64,000 bases of DNA. Source: Liolophura sinensis (taxonomy: Eukaryota > Mollusca > Polyplacophora > Chitonida > Chitonidae). Below the pieces are notes generated by a model, which was not told the origin of the DNA, searched no databases, and saw only the letters and a list, made by a program, of their open reading frames with translations. Numbering within the stretch: the first letter of the stretch is position 1; each line of letters begins with the position of its first letter. The translations under genes were made by a program, and so were the position numbers. This document shows positions 44,201 through 58,627 of the stretch, piece by piece. The stretch covers positions 17,559,704 to 17,623,703 of the forward strand of contig NC_088304.1 in assembly GCF_032854445.1 (NCBI RefSeq), given 5' to 3'.

Positions 44201-47200
44201 TTTTACTTCATCCCTGTGTTAAAGCAGGCAGAGCAGTAAATCACTGTTTACTGATTCTGATTGTTTGCTTTTCCTCTTGTTTGATTCTGTTGACTGATTC
44301 TCTCTTGTTGATTCTGTGTGTATTTTACTGCTCCTCTCTTGTTTGATTCTGTGTGTATTTACTGCTCCTCTCTTGTTGATTCTGTTGGTATTTACTGATT
44401 CTCTCTTGTTGATTCTGTGTGTATTTTACTGCTCCTCTCTTGTTGATTCTGTGGGTATTTACTGATTCTCTCTTGTTGATTCTGTGGGTATTTTACTGCT
44501 CCTCTCTTGTTGATTCTGCGGGTATTTACTGATTCTCTCTTGTTGATTGTGTGTGTATATACTGATTCTCTCTTGTTCGATTGTGTGTATTTACTGATTC
44601 TTGTTGATTGTGTGTGTATATACTCTCTTGTTTGATTCTGTGTGTATTTACCGATTCTCTCTTGTTGATTCTGTGTGTATTTTACTGCTCCTCTCTTGTT
44701 GATTCTGTGTGTATTTTACTGCTCCTCTCTTGATTCTGTGTGTATTTACTGATTCTCTCTTGTTGATTCTGTGTGTATTTTACTGCTCCTCTCTTGTTGA
44801 TTCTGCGTGTATTTTACTGCTCCTCTCTTGTTGATTGTGTGTGTATTTACTGATTCTCTCTTGTTGATTGTGTGTGTATTTACTGATTCTCTCTTGTTGA
44901 TTGTGTGTGTATATACTGATTCTCTCTTGTTTGATTCTGTGTGTATTTACTGATTCTCTTTGATTCTGTGTGTATTTACTGATTCTCTCTTGTTTGATTC
45001 TGTGTGCATTTACTGATTCTCTCTTGTTTGATTCTGTGGGTATTTACTGATTCTCTCTTGTTGATTGTGTGTGTATATACTGATTCTCTCTTGTTTGATT
45101 CTGTGTGTATTTACTGATTCTCTCTTGTTTGATTCTGTGTGCATATACTGATTCTCTCTTGTTTGATTCTGTGTGTATTTACTGATTCTCTCTAGTTGAT
45201 TCTGTGTGTATTTACTGAATCTCTCTTGTTGACTCTGTGTGTATTTACTGAATCTCTCTTGTTGACTGTGTGTATTTTCTGATTCTCTCTTGTTGATTCT
45301 GTGTGTATTTACTGATTCTCTCTTGTTTGATTCTGTGTGTATTTACTGATTCTCTCTAGTTGATTCTGTGTGTATTTACTGAATCTCTCTTGTTGACTCT
45401 GTGTGTATTTTCTGATTCTCTCTTGTTTGATTCTGTGTGTATTTACTGATTCTCTCTAGTTGATTCTGTGTGTATTTACTGAATCTCTCTTGTTGACTCT
45501 GTGTGTATTTTCTGATTCTCTCTTGTTGATTCTGTGTGTATTTTCTGATTCTCTCTTTATTTTATGGATTTCCCAAGTGCTTACTGATTCCCTCATACAG
45601 ACCTGTCTTGACCTTGGCCTGGTTGCCAATAATGGCTTCACTCCACTCCTCTCGTTCGTAATCCGTGGACATCAGGAAGACATAAGACTTCCCAGAGGAT
45701 TTGTGGTTGATTTTAAACGGCAGGTTTGGAGAAGCTTGGACCAGAGCAGCCTCCTAATTATGAACATATAAAACATAAACGTTAAGTTTCACAACCAATT
45801 AACTGTACAACTTTTAAAATTCTACCATTATTGAAGTGTATACGATAATTACAAACCCTGCCAACTCTACACATGTAGTAATTCATTGCGACCAGTATAT
45901 GTGCAGTATATGCATCTAAAGTATAAGGGGCCTCCGTGGCTCAGTTGGTTAGCGTGCTAGCACAGCGTAATGACCCAGGAGTCTCTCACCAATGTGGTCG
46001 CTGAGCATTCAAGTCCAGCTCATGCTGGCTTTTTCTCCAGCCATAAGGGGGAAGGTCTGCCAGTAACCTGCGGATGGTCGTGGGCTCTGCCTGGTTTCCT
46101 CCCACCATAATGTTGGCAGCCGTCGTATAAGTGAAATATTCTTGAGTACGGCGTAAAACACCAATCAAATAAATAAATAAATAAATCTAAAGTATAATTT
46201 ATTGATAGCGTGCAAACACAGTGTAGCAACACAGTTTCTATGGGATTGCTAGTTAAAGAACCAGAAACACCTGTACCTGTAATGCTTAAGTGAGTGAGAA
46301 CAATAAAAGCTGAAAAGCTTTTATTTTTTTTTTCAAACTGCACCTCCAAATTAGAAGTACACAGCAGCCATAAGATATGTAAGCAAATGTTTCACACCCC
46401 TGGTATTTAAACAGTTGCAAATCCCTGATATGTAAATCCATGCATTTATATGTATATAGTTTACTTCAATTTACATTATCCTCTAAGCAGGAAATATACC
46501 ACTTATTTACTGACTTTATCTACAGATTTACATGTATCACTCTTATGATAATATACACACAAAAAAACCCCTTCCTTGTCATGTCAACGTGATAATGGAT
46601 ACTACCTTCCTTTAGAGAATGAGTAATATAGACAATACTGGTGAGACAGAGAATACATCAATGACAATGCAATCTGGTTTTACCAGCTCATGAAGCTTTT
46701 TCTTCTGTTTTTCAATAGCTTTGGCGGCAGACCGAGATGCAAATGACCAGGATTTCTGTAAACACAGTGAAAAAAAAAAAAAAAATCATTTATCATCAAC
46801 TCATTAACAATAACCATAGCAAAAACTGTCCGCGTGTTTTCCTACATGCCCCGCTGCTGTTTCATACTGTACTGTTACAGCAGGTTGGACTTCCTCATAC
46901 TGTAACCGCAGTGTTCCCGTACATGTAGCAGGCCATGTAGATTTACATCAGCTCTGCTCACATACCCTACAACCACATGTATTCACCCCAAAAATAAAAT
47001 CTTCTTGACAACAGGGGTCATTATCTTAGCCACAGTGTCTATTAGGATCTCCCATAAAGCAACTGCAACCATCATCCACTACAGACACAAGGACGTATTT
47101 TCGCCTGATGTATACATCATACACATGTATACCTCTAGTTTCGATGCAGCTACATGCATACAAGCCTCAGCATGCTACCATGACAAAGTCAGGAGGTTTG

Positions 47201-50200
47201 TAAAGTCCCCTCAGCATGCTACCATGACAAAGTCAGGAGGTTTGCAAAGTATCATCAGCATGCTACCATGACAAAGTCAGGAGGTTTGTAAAGTTCCCTC
47301 AGCATGCTACCATGACAATGTCAGGAGGTTTGTAAAGTTCCCTCAGCATGCTACCATGACAAAGTCCCCTCAGCATGCTACCATGACAAAGTCAGGAGGT
47401 TTGTAAAGTCCCCTCAGCATGCTACCATGACAAAGTCAGGAGGTTTGTAAAGTCTCTTCAGCACGATACCATGACAAAGTCCCTTCAGAATGCTATTCAG
47501 CATGCTACCATGATAAAGTCAGGAGGTTTGTGAAGTTCCCTCAGCATGCTGCCATGACAAAGTCATGAAGTTTGTAAAGTCCCCTCAGCATGCTACCATG
47601 ACAAAGTCAGGAGGTTTGTAAAATCCTCTCAGCATGCTACCATGATAAAGTCAGGAGGTTTGTAAAGTTCCCTCAGCATGCTACCAAGACAAAGTCATGA
47701 GGTTTGTAAAGTCTCCTCAGCATGCTACCATGACAATGTCAGGCAGTTTGTAAAGTCTCCTCAGCATGCTACCATGATGAAGTAAGGAGATTTGTTAAGT
47801 CACTTCAGCATGCTACCATGACAAATTCATGAGGTTTGTGAAGTCCCCTCAGTATGCTACCATGACAAAGTCAGGATGTTTGTGAAGTCTACTCAGCATG
47901 CTACCATGACAAAGTCAGGAGGTTTGTAAAGTCACCTCAGCATGCTACCATGACACCCACTCACCAATTCTTTTCTACAAATAACCCTGACATAAAGTCA
48001 AATACTCATCACTATCTTTACATCATTAAACAGTGACCAAATAGTTTTAACAAAATGATTATGTGAAAAAGGAATGGCAATACCAGGCAGAACTATGTAG
48101 AAGAACTATGGAACTGAATCTGGACTCACCTCTTTTCCTTCATTCTCCTTGGCTTTCTTAATCTCTGCCCTCAGCTCAGTTTTTAGGGCAATTACTCGTT
48201 TCTTCAAATCTTCCACCTCATCCATGTTGGAAATCCGACTTTCACGGTTACTGTCTCCACCTGAATGCATCCATAGGCAACTTTGTAGATATCTACTGAT
48301 GCTTTTACAGGCAAGGTCAACCCACTAACATACTAACACAGTTCAACAGCTTTTACTTCTTAAAAGAAGAGTTAACTGATATACATGTATATGTAGTGAG
48401 AATGAAGTTTGTCCATATTACTTTCATACATGTTATAAATCAAAGATACTCAATCATACATGTACTTCATGTACATCATACATGAAGATACTCAATCACA
48501 CATGTACTTCATGTACATCATACATGAACATACTCAATCATACATGTACTTCATGTACATCATACATGAACATACTCAATCATACATGTACTTCATGTAC
48601 ATCATACATGAAGATACTCAATCACACATGTACTTCATGTACATCATACATGAAGATACTCAATCACACATGTACTTCATGTACTTCACTTGTGAAGATA
48701 CTCAATCACACATGTACATGTACATCATACATGAAGATACTCAATCATACACGTACTTCATGTACATCATACATGAAGATACTCAATCACACATGTACTT
48801 CATGTACATCATACATGAAGAAACTCAATCACACATGTACTTCATGTACATCATACATGAAGATACTCAATCATACATGTACATCATACATGAACATACT
48901 CAATCGTACACGTACATCATGCATGAAGATACTCAATCATACATGTACATCATACATGAAGATACTCAATCGTACATGTACATCATACATGAAGATACTC
49001 AATCATACATGTACATCATACATGAAGATACTCAATCGTACACGTACATCATGCATGAAGATACTCAATCATACATGTACATCATACATGAAGATACTCA
49101 ATCGTACATGTACATCATACATGAAGATACTCAATCATACATGTACATCATACATGAAGATACTCAATCATACACGTACATCATACATGAAGATACTCAA
49201 TCATACATGTACATCATACATGAAGATACTCAATCATACACGTACATCATACATGAAGATACTCAATCACACATGTACTTCATGTACATCACACATGAAG
49301 ATACTCAATCACACATGTACTTCATGTACATCACACATGAAGATACTCAATCACACATGTACTTCATGTACATCATACATGAAGATACTCAATCACACAT
49401 GTACTTCATGAACATCATACATGAACATACTCAATCATACACGTACATCATGTACTTCACTTGTGAAGATACTCAATCATACATGTACATCATACATAAA
49501 GATACTCAATCGTACACGTACATCATACATGAAGATACTCAATCATACACGTACATCATACATGAAGATACTCAATCATACACGTACATCATACATGAAG
49601 ATACTCAATCATACATGTACTTCATGTACATCATACATGAAGACACTCAATCGTACTCGTGCATCATACATGAAGATACTCAATCGTACACGTACATCAT
49701 ACATGAAGATACTCAATCATTTATGTACATCATACATGAAGATACTCAATCATACATGTACATCATACATGAAGATACTCAATCACACATGTACATCATG
49801 CATGAAGATACTCAATCATACATGTACATCATACATGAAGATACTCAATCATACATGTACATCATACATGAAGATACTCAATCATACACGTACATCATAC
49901 ATGAACATACTCAATCATACGCGTAAATCATACATGAAGATACTCAATCATACATGTACATCATACATGAACATACTCAATCATACACCTACATCATACA
50001 TGAAGATACTCAATCATACATGTACATCATACATGAAGATACTCAATCATACACGTACATCATACATGAAGATACTCAATCGTACACGTACATCATACAT
50101 GAAGATACTCAATCATACATGTACATCATACATGAAGATACTCAATCATACACGTACATCATACATGAAGATACTCAATCATACATGTACATCATACATG

Positions 50201-51254
50201 AAGATACTCAATCGTACACGTACATCATACATGAAGATACTCAATCCTACACATACATCATACATGAAGATACTCAATCATACACGTACATCATACATGA
50301 AGATACTCAATCATACACGTACATCAATGAAGATATTCAATCATACACGTACATCATACATGAAGATACTCAATCATACATGTACATCATACATGAAGAT
50401 ACTCAATCATACACGTACATCATACATGAACATACTCAATCATACACGTACATCATACATGAAGATACTCAATCATACATGTACATCATACATGAAGATA
50501 CTCAATCATACACCTACATCATACATGAAGATACTCAATCATACATGTACTTTTGTCCAAGGTACATTATAGGTTCAGTTAAAGTTTACAATCATTTAGT
50601 ATAGCACAGGGGCCACTTTCACAAAGACATCGCACGTATAGGACAATGTCGTACGACAAATGTAAGGTAAAAAAAAAGTTGTATACCGCTTTGTGAAAGT
50701 GGCTCCAGTACTGGTTGATACTGATAAGACTTTACAGGACATCTTGTGCTTTAATCAGAATCTGTGTTTAACATTCCCCTTGAATAAAACTGCGATTAAC
50801 AGCTGTAAATTCAAATCACTTACCATGAAAGTGATCATTTATGAAAATGATAGCGCTGCATATTTTGAATGTTTTTTTTTTTTTCAGATGTACAGATACA
50901 TGTAGCTTTGAAACAAACAAAACTTTTTCACTCTTGCTTAATAAATTTTATACCACATGTATATGTTACCTTGCTGGTCTATCCTATGATCTGTCAGTAG
51001 GATATCTGTCAGTGATGCAAACCACTTCACCTCAAAGTTATGTCGCTGAGACCTGTACAACAGAGAACAGGCATGTACTCGTTGCAGTAAACCCCCCCTC
51101 CCCAAAAAAAACAAACACGCATTTATGTACAAGTATTTATATTAACAAATTAAGTTGAGCATATGTGTTCCAGAAAATACCAGGCAATATTTCAACACAC
51201 GTGTTATTTTAAACTTGTGGTTTAGTGCACTTGAAAAAGATGATCAGTATAATG

Positions 51255-51308
<54 letters not shown>

Positions 51309-54300
51309 AATTTCTCAAACTTTTCAACTTTCATGTATATACACCTTCATAAATTCATATACACCTTCACCTGTAAATTTTATTTATTTATTTATTTATT
51401 TATTTGATTGGTGTTTTACGCCGTACTCGAGAATATTTCACTGACGGTAGCCAGGATTATGGTGGGAGAAAACCGGGTACAGCCCGGGGGAAACCCACGA
51501 CGATGCGCAGGTTGCTGACAGACCTTCCCACGTACGGCGGGAGAAGAAGCCAGCATGAGTTGGACTTGAACTCACAGCGATCGCATTGGTTAGAGGCTCC
51601 TGGGTCATTAGGCTACGCTAGTGCGCTAACCAACTGAGCCATGGAGGCCCCAAATAATGTTTATGGCTCATGGTTTACATGAACAATTGCAAATTAAAGC
51701 TCACTGACTGAAGATGTAAAATGAGGCAGCTTCTTTCAACATAACTGTAGTTTGCTTTATGATTTTATCTGAAATGATAAGTTTAATCATTTCCAAATGG
51801 CTGGTAGTTTAACTGGACATTATGAGTGACAACTTATGGACTTACCTTCCACTGATTTTCTGTTTGGTGCAAATGATGACATCGTTGAACAGGAAGACGT
51901 AGCGTAACTTCCGCCGACCGCCCTCCAGCGCTACCAGGAAGCTGTTCTTCACCAGGTGTTGCTGCTCTTCAAGCTGACCAATAAAAGTGCAGATAACAAT
52001 TTAAGTAACGCCACCAGCCAATCAAATCAGAGGAACAGTTTATTTATTTATTTCGTAATTTCGGCTGTGCTCAAAAATATTTTCCTTATATGACACTGGC
52101 ACCTGGAACTTTACCTGACCTCATGAAACCTGGTCCACATGTGTGAGTTCATACACACATGTATGTAACCAATTCTTCAATCCCCGATCCTTAACTGCCC
52201 ATACATGTAACCAAACACTCAATCCATGATCCTTAACTGCCCATACATGTAACCAAATGCTCAATCCATGATCCTTAACTGCCCATATATGTAACCAAAC
52301 ACTCAATCACTGATCCTTAACTGCACATACATGTAACCAAATGCTCAATCCCTGATCCTTAACTGCCCATACATGTAACCAAATGGTCAATCCCTGATCC
52401 TTAACTGCACATACATGTAACCAAACACTCAATCCCTGATCCTTAACTGCACATATCTGTAACCAAATGCTCAATCCCTGATCCTTAACTGCACATACAT
52501 GTAACCAAATGCTCAATCCCTGATCCTTAACTGCCCATACATGTAACCAAATGGTCAATCCCTGGTTCTTAACTGCCCATACAGGTAACCAAATTGTCAA
52601 TCCCTGATCCTTAACTGCCCATACATGAAACCAAATGGTCAATTCCTGATCCTTAACTGCCCATATGTGTAACCTGACCCTCAATTCCTCTTGTTATTGG
52701 GCTAACCGTCAATCCCTAGTCCATGGACCTACCCACCTAGACCCACCATCTCTTAGCCTTTTGCTGAGCCTTACTACACGTACATGCCAGTACCTAAACT
52801 TTGAACTGTTATTTTGGACGTAACACTAGCCTTACTGTACAGCAGGCCTGACCTCCTGACCTTTTCTGAAGCCTTAACCTTTACTATGCTGACCTTTCTG
52901 CTGGACCTGTCTTGTCGTGAGTCGCCGTACTCCTCCAAGTTGAGGTGAGTCAACTGCTTTGCCTTGAGCAGTTCCTCATAGTCAGGGTGAGTCTTCGGAG
53001 TACAATTTATTAGGTCCTAAAATGTTAGACAAAAAATGAATTTGTTAAATCTTATTGTGGTTATACAGGTATTGCCTTTTGTCAATAGACTATTGTAGTG
53101 CACTCCAAAGAAACAGGAAAAAAATTATTACAGAGAAACATGTAAAAAAAAATTTCCAAAAACTGAACTATTTACCTACATGTACATCTTCATATGAATT
53201 ACTGCATACATGTACATTAATAACATGGAATATAAAATGCGTACAGAAAAGACAAGAATTACAACTATTGCAGTCGCTATGAGTTCAAGTCCAGCTCATG
53301 CTGGTTTCCTATCCGGCCATAAGTGGGAAGGTTTGTCAGCAACCTGCACATGGACGTTGGTTTCCTCTGGGCTTTGCTTGGTTTCCTCCACCATAATGCT
53401 GAATGTTGTCGTGTAAGTGAAATATTCTGGAGTATGACGTAAAACACAAATCAAAGTAAACATAATTAACTGACAACTGACTGTTTATTACCAGACTCTT
53501 GCATAAATGGTAATGTGGTAATTTCTAGTAATGATTGATTGCCGACAAGGTTAATGATCACTGGCTATATGAAGACCCCATGTTCAACAGCCATACAGCA
53601 GCATGCTTTAGCTGTCTTTTCCTTTCATAAAGCCAAAATATCCTGTCTTTGACTACATGTATAGGCTATGACAGCTGATTCTGTTATAATGTGTAACACC
53701 CATGGAATTTATCGGATGATGTAAACTTACATGAAGTACTAAAGTATTCCTCTGTATCCTTACAACTGGCTTAAACAGCATGTCTGCAAAAGAAAGAAAC
53801 ATTTGAAGTCAGACGTCAACAATGCGGAATCTCAAAAATAACTTCTAAACTTAATGGATAAACAATGTCAACAACTTCTAAATTCAGATGGATGTTACTA
53901 GCTCATGCTATCACAGAGGTTAATACAACTGATTTAAAACTCACTCTGCAGACTGAGAGTCTCCTTGCTGTTAGGGATGGGAACCATGTTGGCCAGTTCC
54001 CTAAACTGCAAGTTCTCCTCTGAGCATCTTCCTATGGTCTCCACAGCCTTGGGGTAGTTTTTCATATAGTCACTGTACACAGGGAAACTGGAGATCTGTG
54101 CAGTAGGAAAAGGTCAGTTTGTAATCATCTATCATTTGTGAACACATAAACTGGGAAAATGCACATTTACAGCCAGTGAGCAGAGCAGCCGGCCAGTGAG
54201 AACAACAACCAGCTAGTGAGCAGAACAACCAGCCAGTGAACAGAACAACCAGCCAGTGAACAGAACAACCAGCCAGCAGATCAATCAGCTGGTGAGCAGA

Positions 54301-57300
54301 ACAATCAGCCAGCGAGAACAAAAACCTGCCAGTGAGTGAGCAGAACAACCAGCCAGTGAGCAGAACGCCCATTCAGCAGATCAACCATCAGGTGAGCAGA
54401 ACAAACAGCTGGCAGATCAACCATCCAGTGGGCAAAACAACCAGCCATTGAGAACAAGACCAGCAAATGAGTCAGCAGAACAACCAGCAAGTGAGAGCAA
54501 CAACCAACAAGTGAGAACAATAGCCAGCTAGTGAGCAAAACAACCAGCAAGTGAGTATAACAAGTAGTCAGGAAGAACAACCACCAAGCAGAGAGCAGAC
54601 AACCAGCCAGTGAGCAGAATAACTAGCCTGTAAGCAGAGCAGCCATCCAGTGGGAACAAGACAGTGAGCAGAACAATTAGCTAGTGAGCAGAACAACCAG
54701 TCAGTGAGCACAATGACTAGCCATTCAGCAGAACAATCTACTGTCAGAAGAACAATCAGCCAGAAGGCAGAACAATTCACCACTAGACTTCAGTAACATG
54801 AACTTTCAGCTTATCAATAATAATATCATACAAAACATAAATTAAAAAATAACACACCAACCCAATTTGCCTGTATCTGTATTGACCCCACCCTCTATAA
54901 TCTCTGAGGAAAATGACCATTTCTACAGTCATGTCATGACAGTGATGTGTTTATGTTGGCTGCATTCTTGTATGCGAATGTGTAAGCCACATTTGATGCT
55001 GTATGAAAATGTGCCTGTTGACAAACTGTCGCTAGCTCACATATGCCCAATGGTAAGTGGTAGCTAGATCACGCCATCAAAGTAGAGCAAGCTCCACCCA
55101 AGCTTTTATTTACTTTAACTGTCACCAGTTCACTGCACAATTCCACAGTAACCTATACGGAAGTATCAAAAGAGTGCATTGGCCGAGTCTTCCGTGCTGG
55201 CAAAACTGCCTAACCATACCATTATCACATCACTGTAACTCTTTTGTTACACATACCACTGTACATCGATTATCACTTGATTATGCCTGCAGTTTTGTTT
55301 ACATATTCCCTGGCTACAAGAGCTGTATTTCACTTGAGGTTTTTAAGGTTGACACAGGTGCTTTATGTATTTCTGATAGTCATTTTTTACATAACACACT
55401 TTAGGCTAAACAAAACTAAAGCACTGCATGTAAATTTGTATGAATCATTGATTCAAACTAAAATTTTTAACATGCTGCTCACTCTGTTGAACTGTTTTGG
55501 CATGGCCGATACGGACTCCTGATCAGAGAAGTCCCAGGTTCAACTGCTAGAAAACTAGAGCCCAGAAAACTACTACCACTAAATGTAATATACACAACAG
55601 TATATAGGAAACTGTAGTGTTGTTCACTGTTATTAAGGAGCTTGCAATATTTGCTGCATTATTAAACATATACATTTTTTGGTCCATCTGGACAATAGAT
55701 CCCAATGTATCAAGAATAAAAATATAGTTGTGAAACTGAGAAAACCATGTTGTGTGTACATCTACAGTGTATATGTAAAACTTCAAAATGAATGTAGGAG
55801 GAATGTAGGACTTCAGAATGAATGCAGGGGGAATGTAGGACTTCAGAATGAATGCAGGGGGAATGTAGGACTTCAGAATGAATGTAGTGGGAATGTAGGA
55901 CTTCAGAATAAATGCAGTGGGAATGTAGGACTTCAGAATGAATGCAGTGGGATTGTAGACCTTCAGAATGAATGCAGTGGGAATGTAAGACATCAGAATG
56001 AATGCAGTAGGAATATCGGACTTCAGAATAAATGCAGTGGGAACTTATTACATATTCATGTACCTGTTACGAAAGTATCTGAACCTAAACAGGACTTCAA
56101 CCTGTATTCAGATCACGTCAGTGTTTTCTCCATCACTTGTTACATAAAACTATACATGTATTTATATACTTGTGCCTTTTGGGGCCTTTTAGCCTTTTTT
56201 AGCTTTTTGTGAAGCTTAAGGACAGGTCTACTTATACGTACATGAGCACAGAATAAACAGCTCAACTATTTACGTTACAAAGGCACAAAGCTCAAAAAAT
56301 ACCTTTATTAGGCTTTTAGTTATAGGATACTGGGATCTAGTTGAGATGTTTTGTGAGTCTTTTCCTGAATCCAGGTCAGCACGTCAAAAGCTTAGAGGCA
56401 GGACACTAACCCACAAACAGTGCGACAAATAACTGTGACCTTCACACGCACAAGGAGATTGGATACAGCTTCAACTCTGGATGTATTCTACGACCTGCCA
56501 CTCCTTACAACTGATACAATTTGCTGGGCTTTCTGCTTTAGGGATTATATAAGCCACACAACTCAGTACTGTAAAATGTCATATACAGGATAAAATCTCC
56601 TACATATACTCATCATCAACAGGTCAAATGGTTGTGAAATTAAGTACACTGCTACTCCAGTCCAATCCAGCTTGTCTGCCTGACAGCTTATGTAATCTGT
56701 GTCCATTACTGTACATGATCACCTTATTACAGATCTGTTATAAACATGCATAACTGTAGAAATTCCTACATGTACATATGCACAAAATGTTGGCTTTTAG
56801 ATGTACTCTGGGTACGGACTGTATTCTGGGTACAGACCGTATTCTGGGTACAGACCGAACTCTGTGTACAGACCGTACTCTGGGTACAGACTGTATTCTG
56901 GGTACAGACTGTATTCTGGGTACAGACTGTACTCTGGGCACAGACTGTTTTCTGGGTACAGACTGTACTCTGGGCACAGACTGTATTCTGGGTACAGACT
57001 GTACTCTGGGCACAGACTGTATTCTGGGTACAGACTGTATTTTCCTGTTTATTCACAGACAGTGACAACGATGTACTCATCCTCCAGTTATCGTGATGAG
57101 CCATGATGATGGAAAATATGATCATCAGACAATGTTCCACAAGTAAAATAAATTCTTAGATGAAAAAATCTTAAAAGCCCGATCAGGTTTTACCTTATTC
57201 CCAGAAACACTATGTCTGTATTAAAGCTCTGATGGATAAACAGGGATTGTCTTGTGTTTTTTGGAACAACATGTAATAATGATAAACTGATTAGAAACTG

Positions 57301-58568
57301 ATTTATCTCTCTGATCACTGTTTAACGAAAACACTAAAGAATTAATCATTTATACAATGACGGCCAATTTGATTGGTGGCGGAAACTAGAGTACCCACAG
57401 TAAAATGTGACAAAACAAACTTTCCCATCTGTGATGGCAAATGTGACTGATGGGCAAAAAGTTGACTGCTATGAATATTCATGTATAAGTGGCCCATTGC
57501 AAACGACACAGACTGCTCTGTTGACTTCTTATTTCCACAAAGTCCACAGAAAAAATAAGAATGCTACAACATTTAGAAATTCCTTGTCCATGGCCTCAGA
57601 TGAACCTGTCAGCATTATGAGTCAGCATTGTGAGTCAGCATTGTGAGCCAGCATTGTGAGCCAGCATTGTGAGCCAGAATTGTGAGTCAGCATTGTGAGC
57701 CAGCATTGTGAGCCAGCATTGTGAGCCAGCATTGTGAGCCAGCATTGTGAGTCAGCATTGTGAGCCAGAATTGTGAGCCAGCATTGTGAGCCAGCATTGT
57801 GAGTCAGCATTGTGAGCCAGCATTGTGAGCCAGCATTGTGAGTCAGCATTGTGAGTCAGCATTGTGAGCCAGCATTGTGAGCCAGCATTGTGAGCCAGCA
57901 TTGTGAGCCAGCGGGCAGGAGTCACACAAATTAATAACATCAGGCGGCTTCACATTCACCATGACAAATTTAAAACTACCAATTCATAAAAAGACTGACC
58001 AGCATTTTGAAGAGGTCACCAACCCTCTGTTGGGGCGTTGATTCGTTGACACGCTCAGCCAGCTCATGGACAAACTTCTCGTGGATGATGTGCAGCTCTG
58101 GAATCTTGGAGAATACCACCTTGATATCCTCCAAGGACATAACTGGTTGTGAGGAACCGGCTGCAGCTTCCAGGGACTTTTTGTACTGGGAATTGAGAGA
58201 AAACAACATTTAATATAAACCTGGTAAAAGCAAAGAGGGCACATTCAACAACAAAGCTGTGTGTATTGCAGTTCATTTTGTGCCAAGAAATTCAATAAAA
58301 TGCATGTGCATGCAAATTGCCTTTTGGTTTAAAATGTTAAAATTTCAAATTTTAAAATGTTCCATGTCAAAGCTCAAAACAGTCAAGGAGTGCTTAAGAT
58401 TTATGATTAGGGCAGATAGCCAAATGATATGCATGATCGGTACATTTTGCCCAAAGTTTTGCAAACGGTCTAGACACGCCTTAACCTTACATACTAGTGA
58501 CAAATTGTGACAGACCTGCTGTCACTAAACTACATACTCAGTGACAAGCATTTTCCAGTGCCAAATTC

Positions 58569-58627
<59 letters not shown>

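Noticed and set aside
45926-46000. A genuine tRNA gene at the SINE head
   Set aside because: The head has A- and B-box-like words but no intact cloverleaf that I can fold, and it is part of a repeated SINE.
48460-50604. Open frames of 216-488 codons
   Set aside because: They lie wholly inside the 33-bp array, show perfect 11-residue periodicity in several overlapping frames, and have no splice or domain context.
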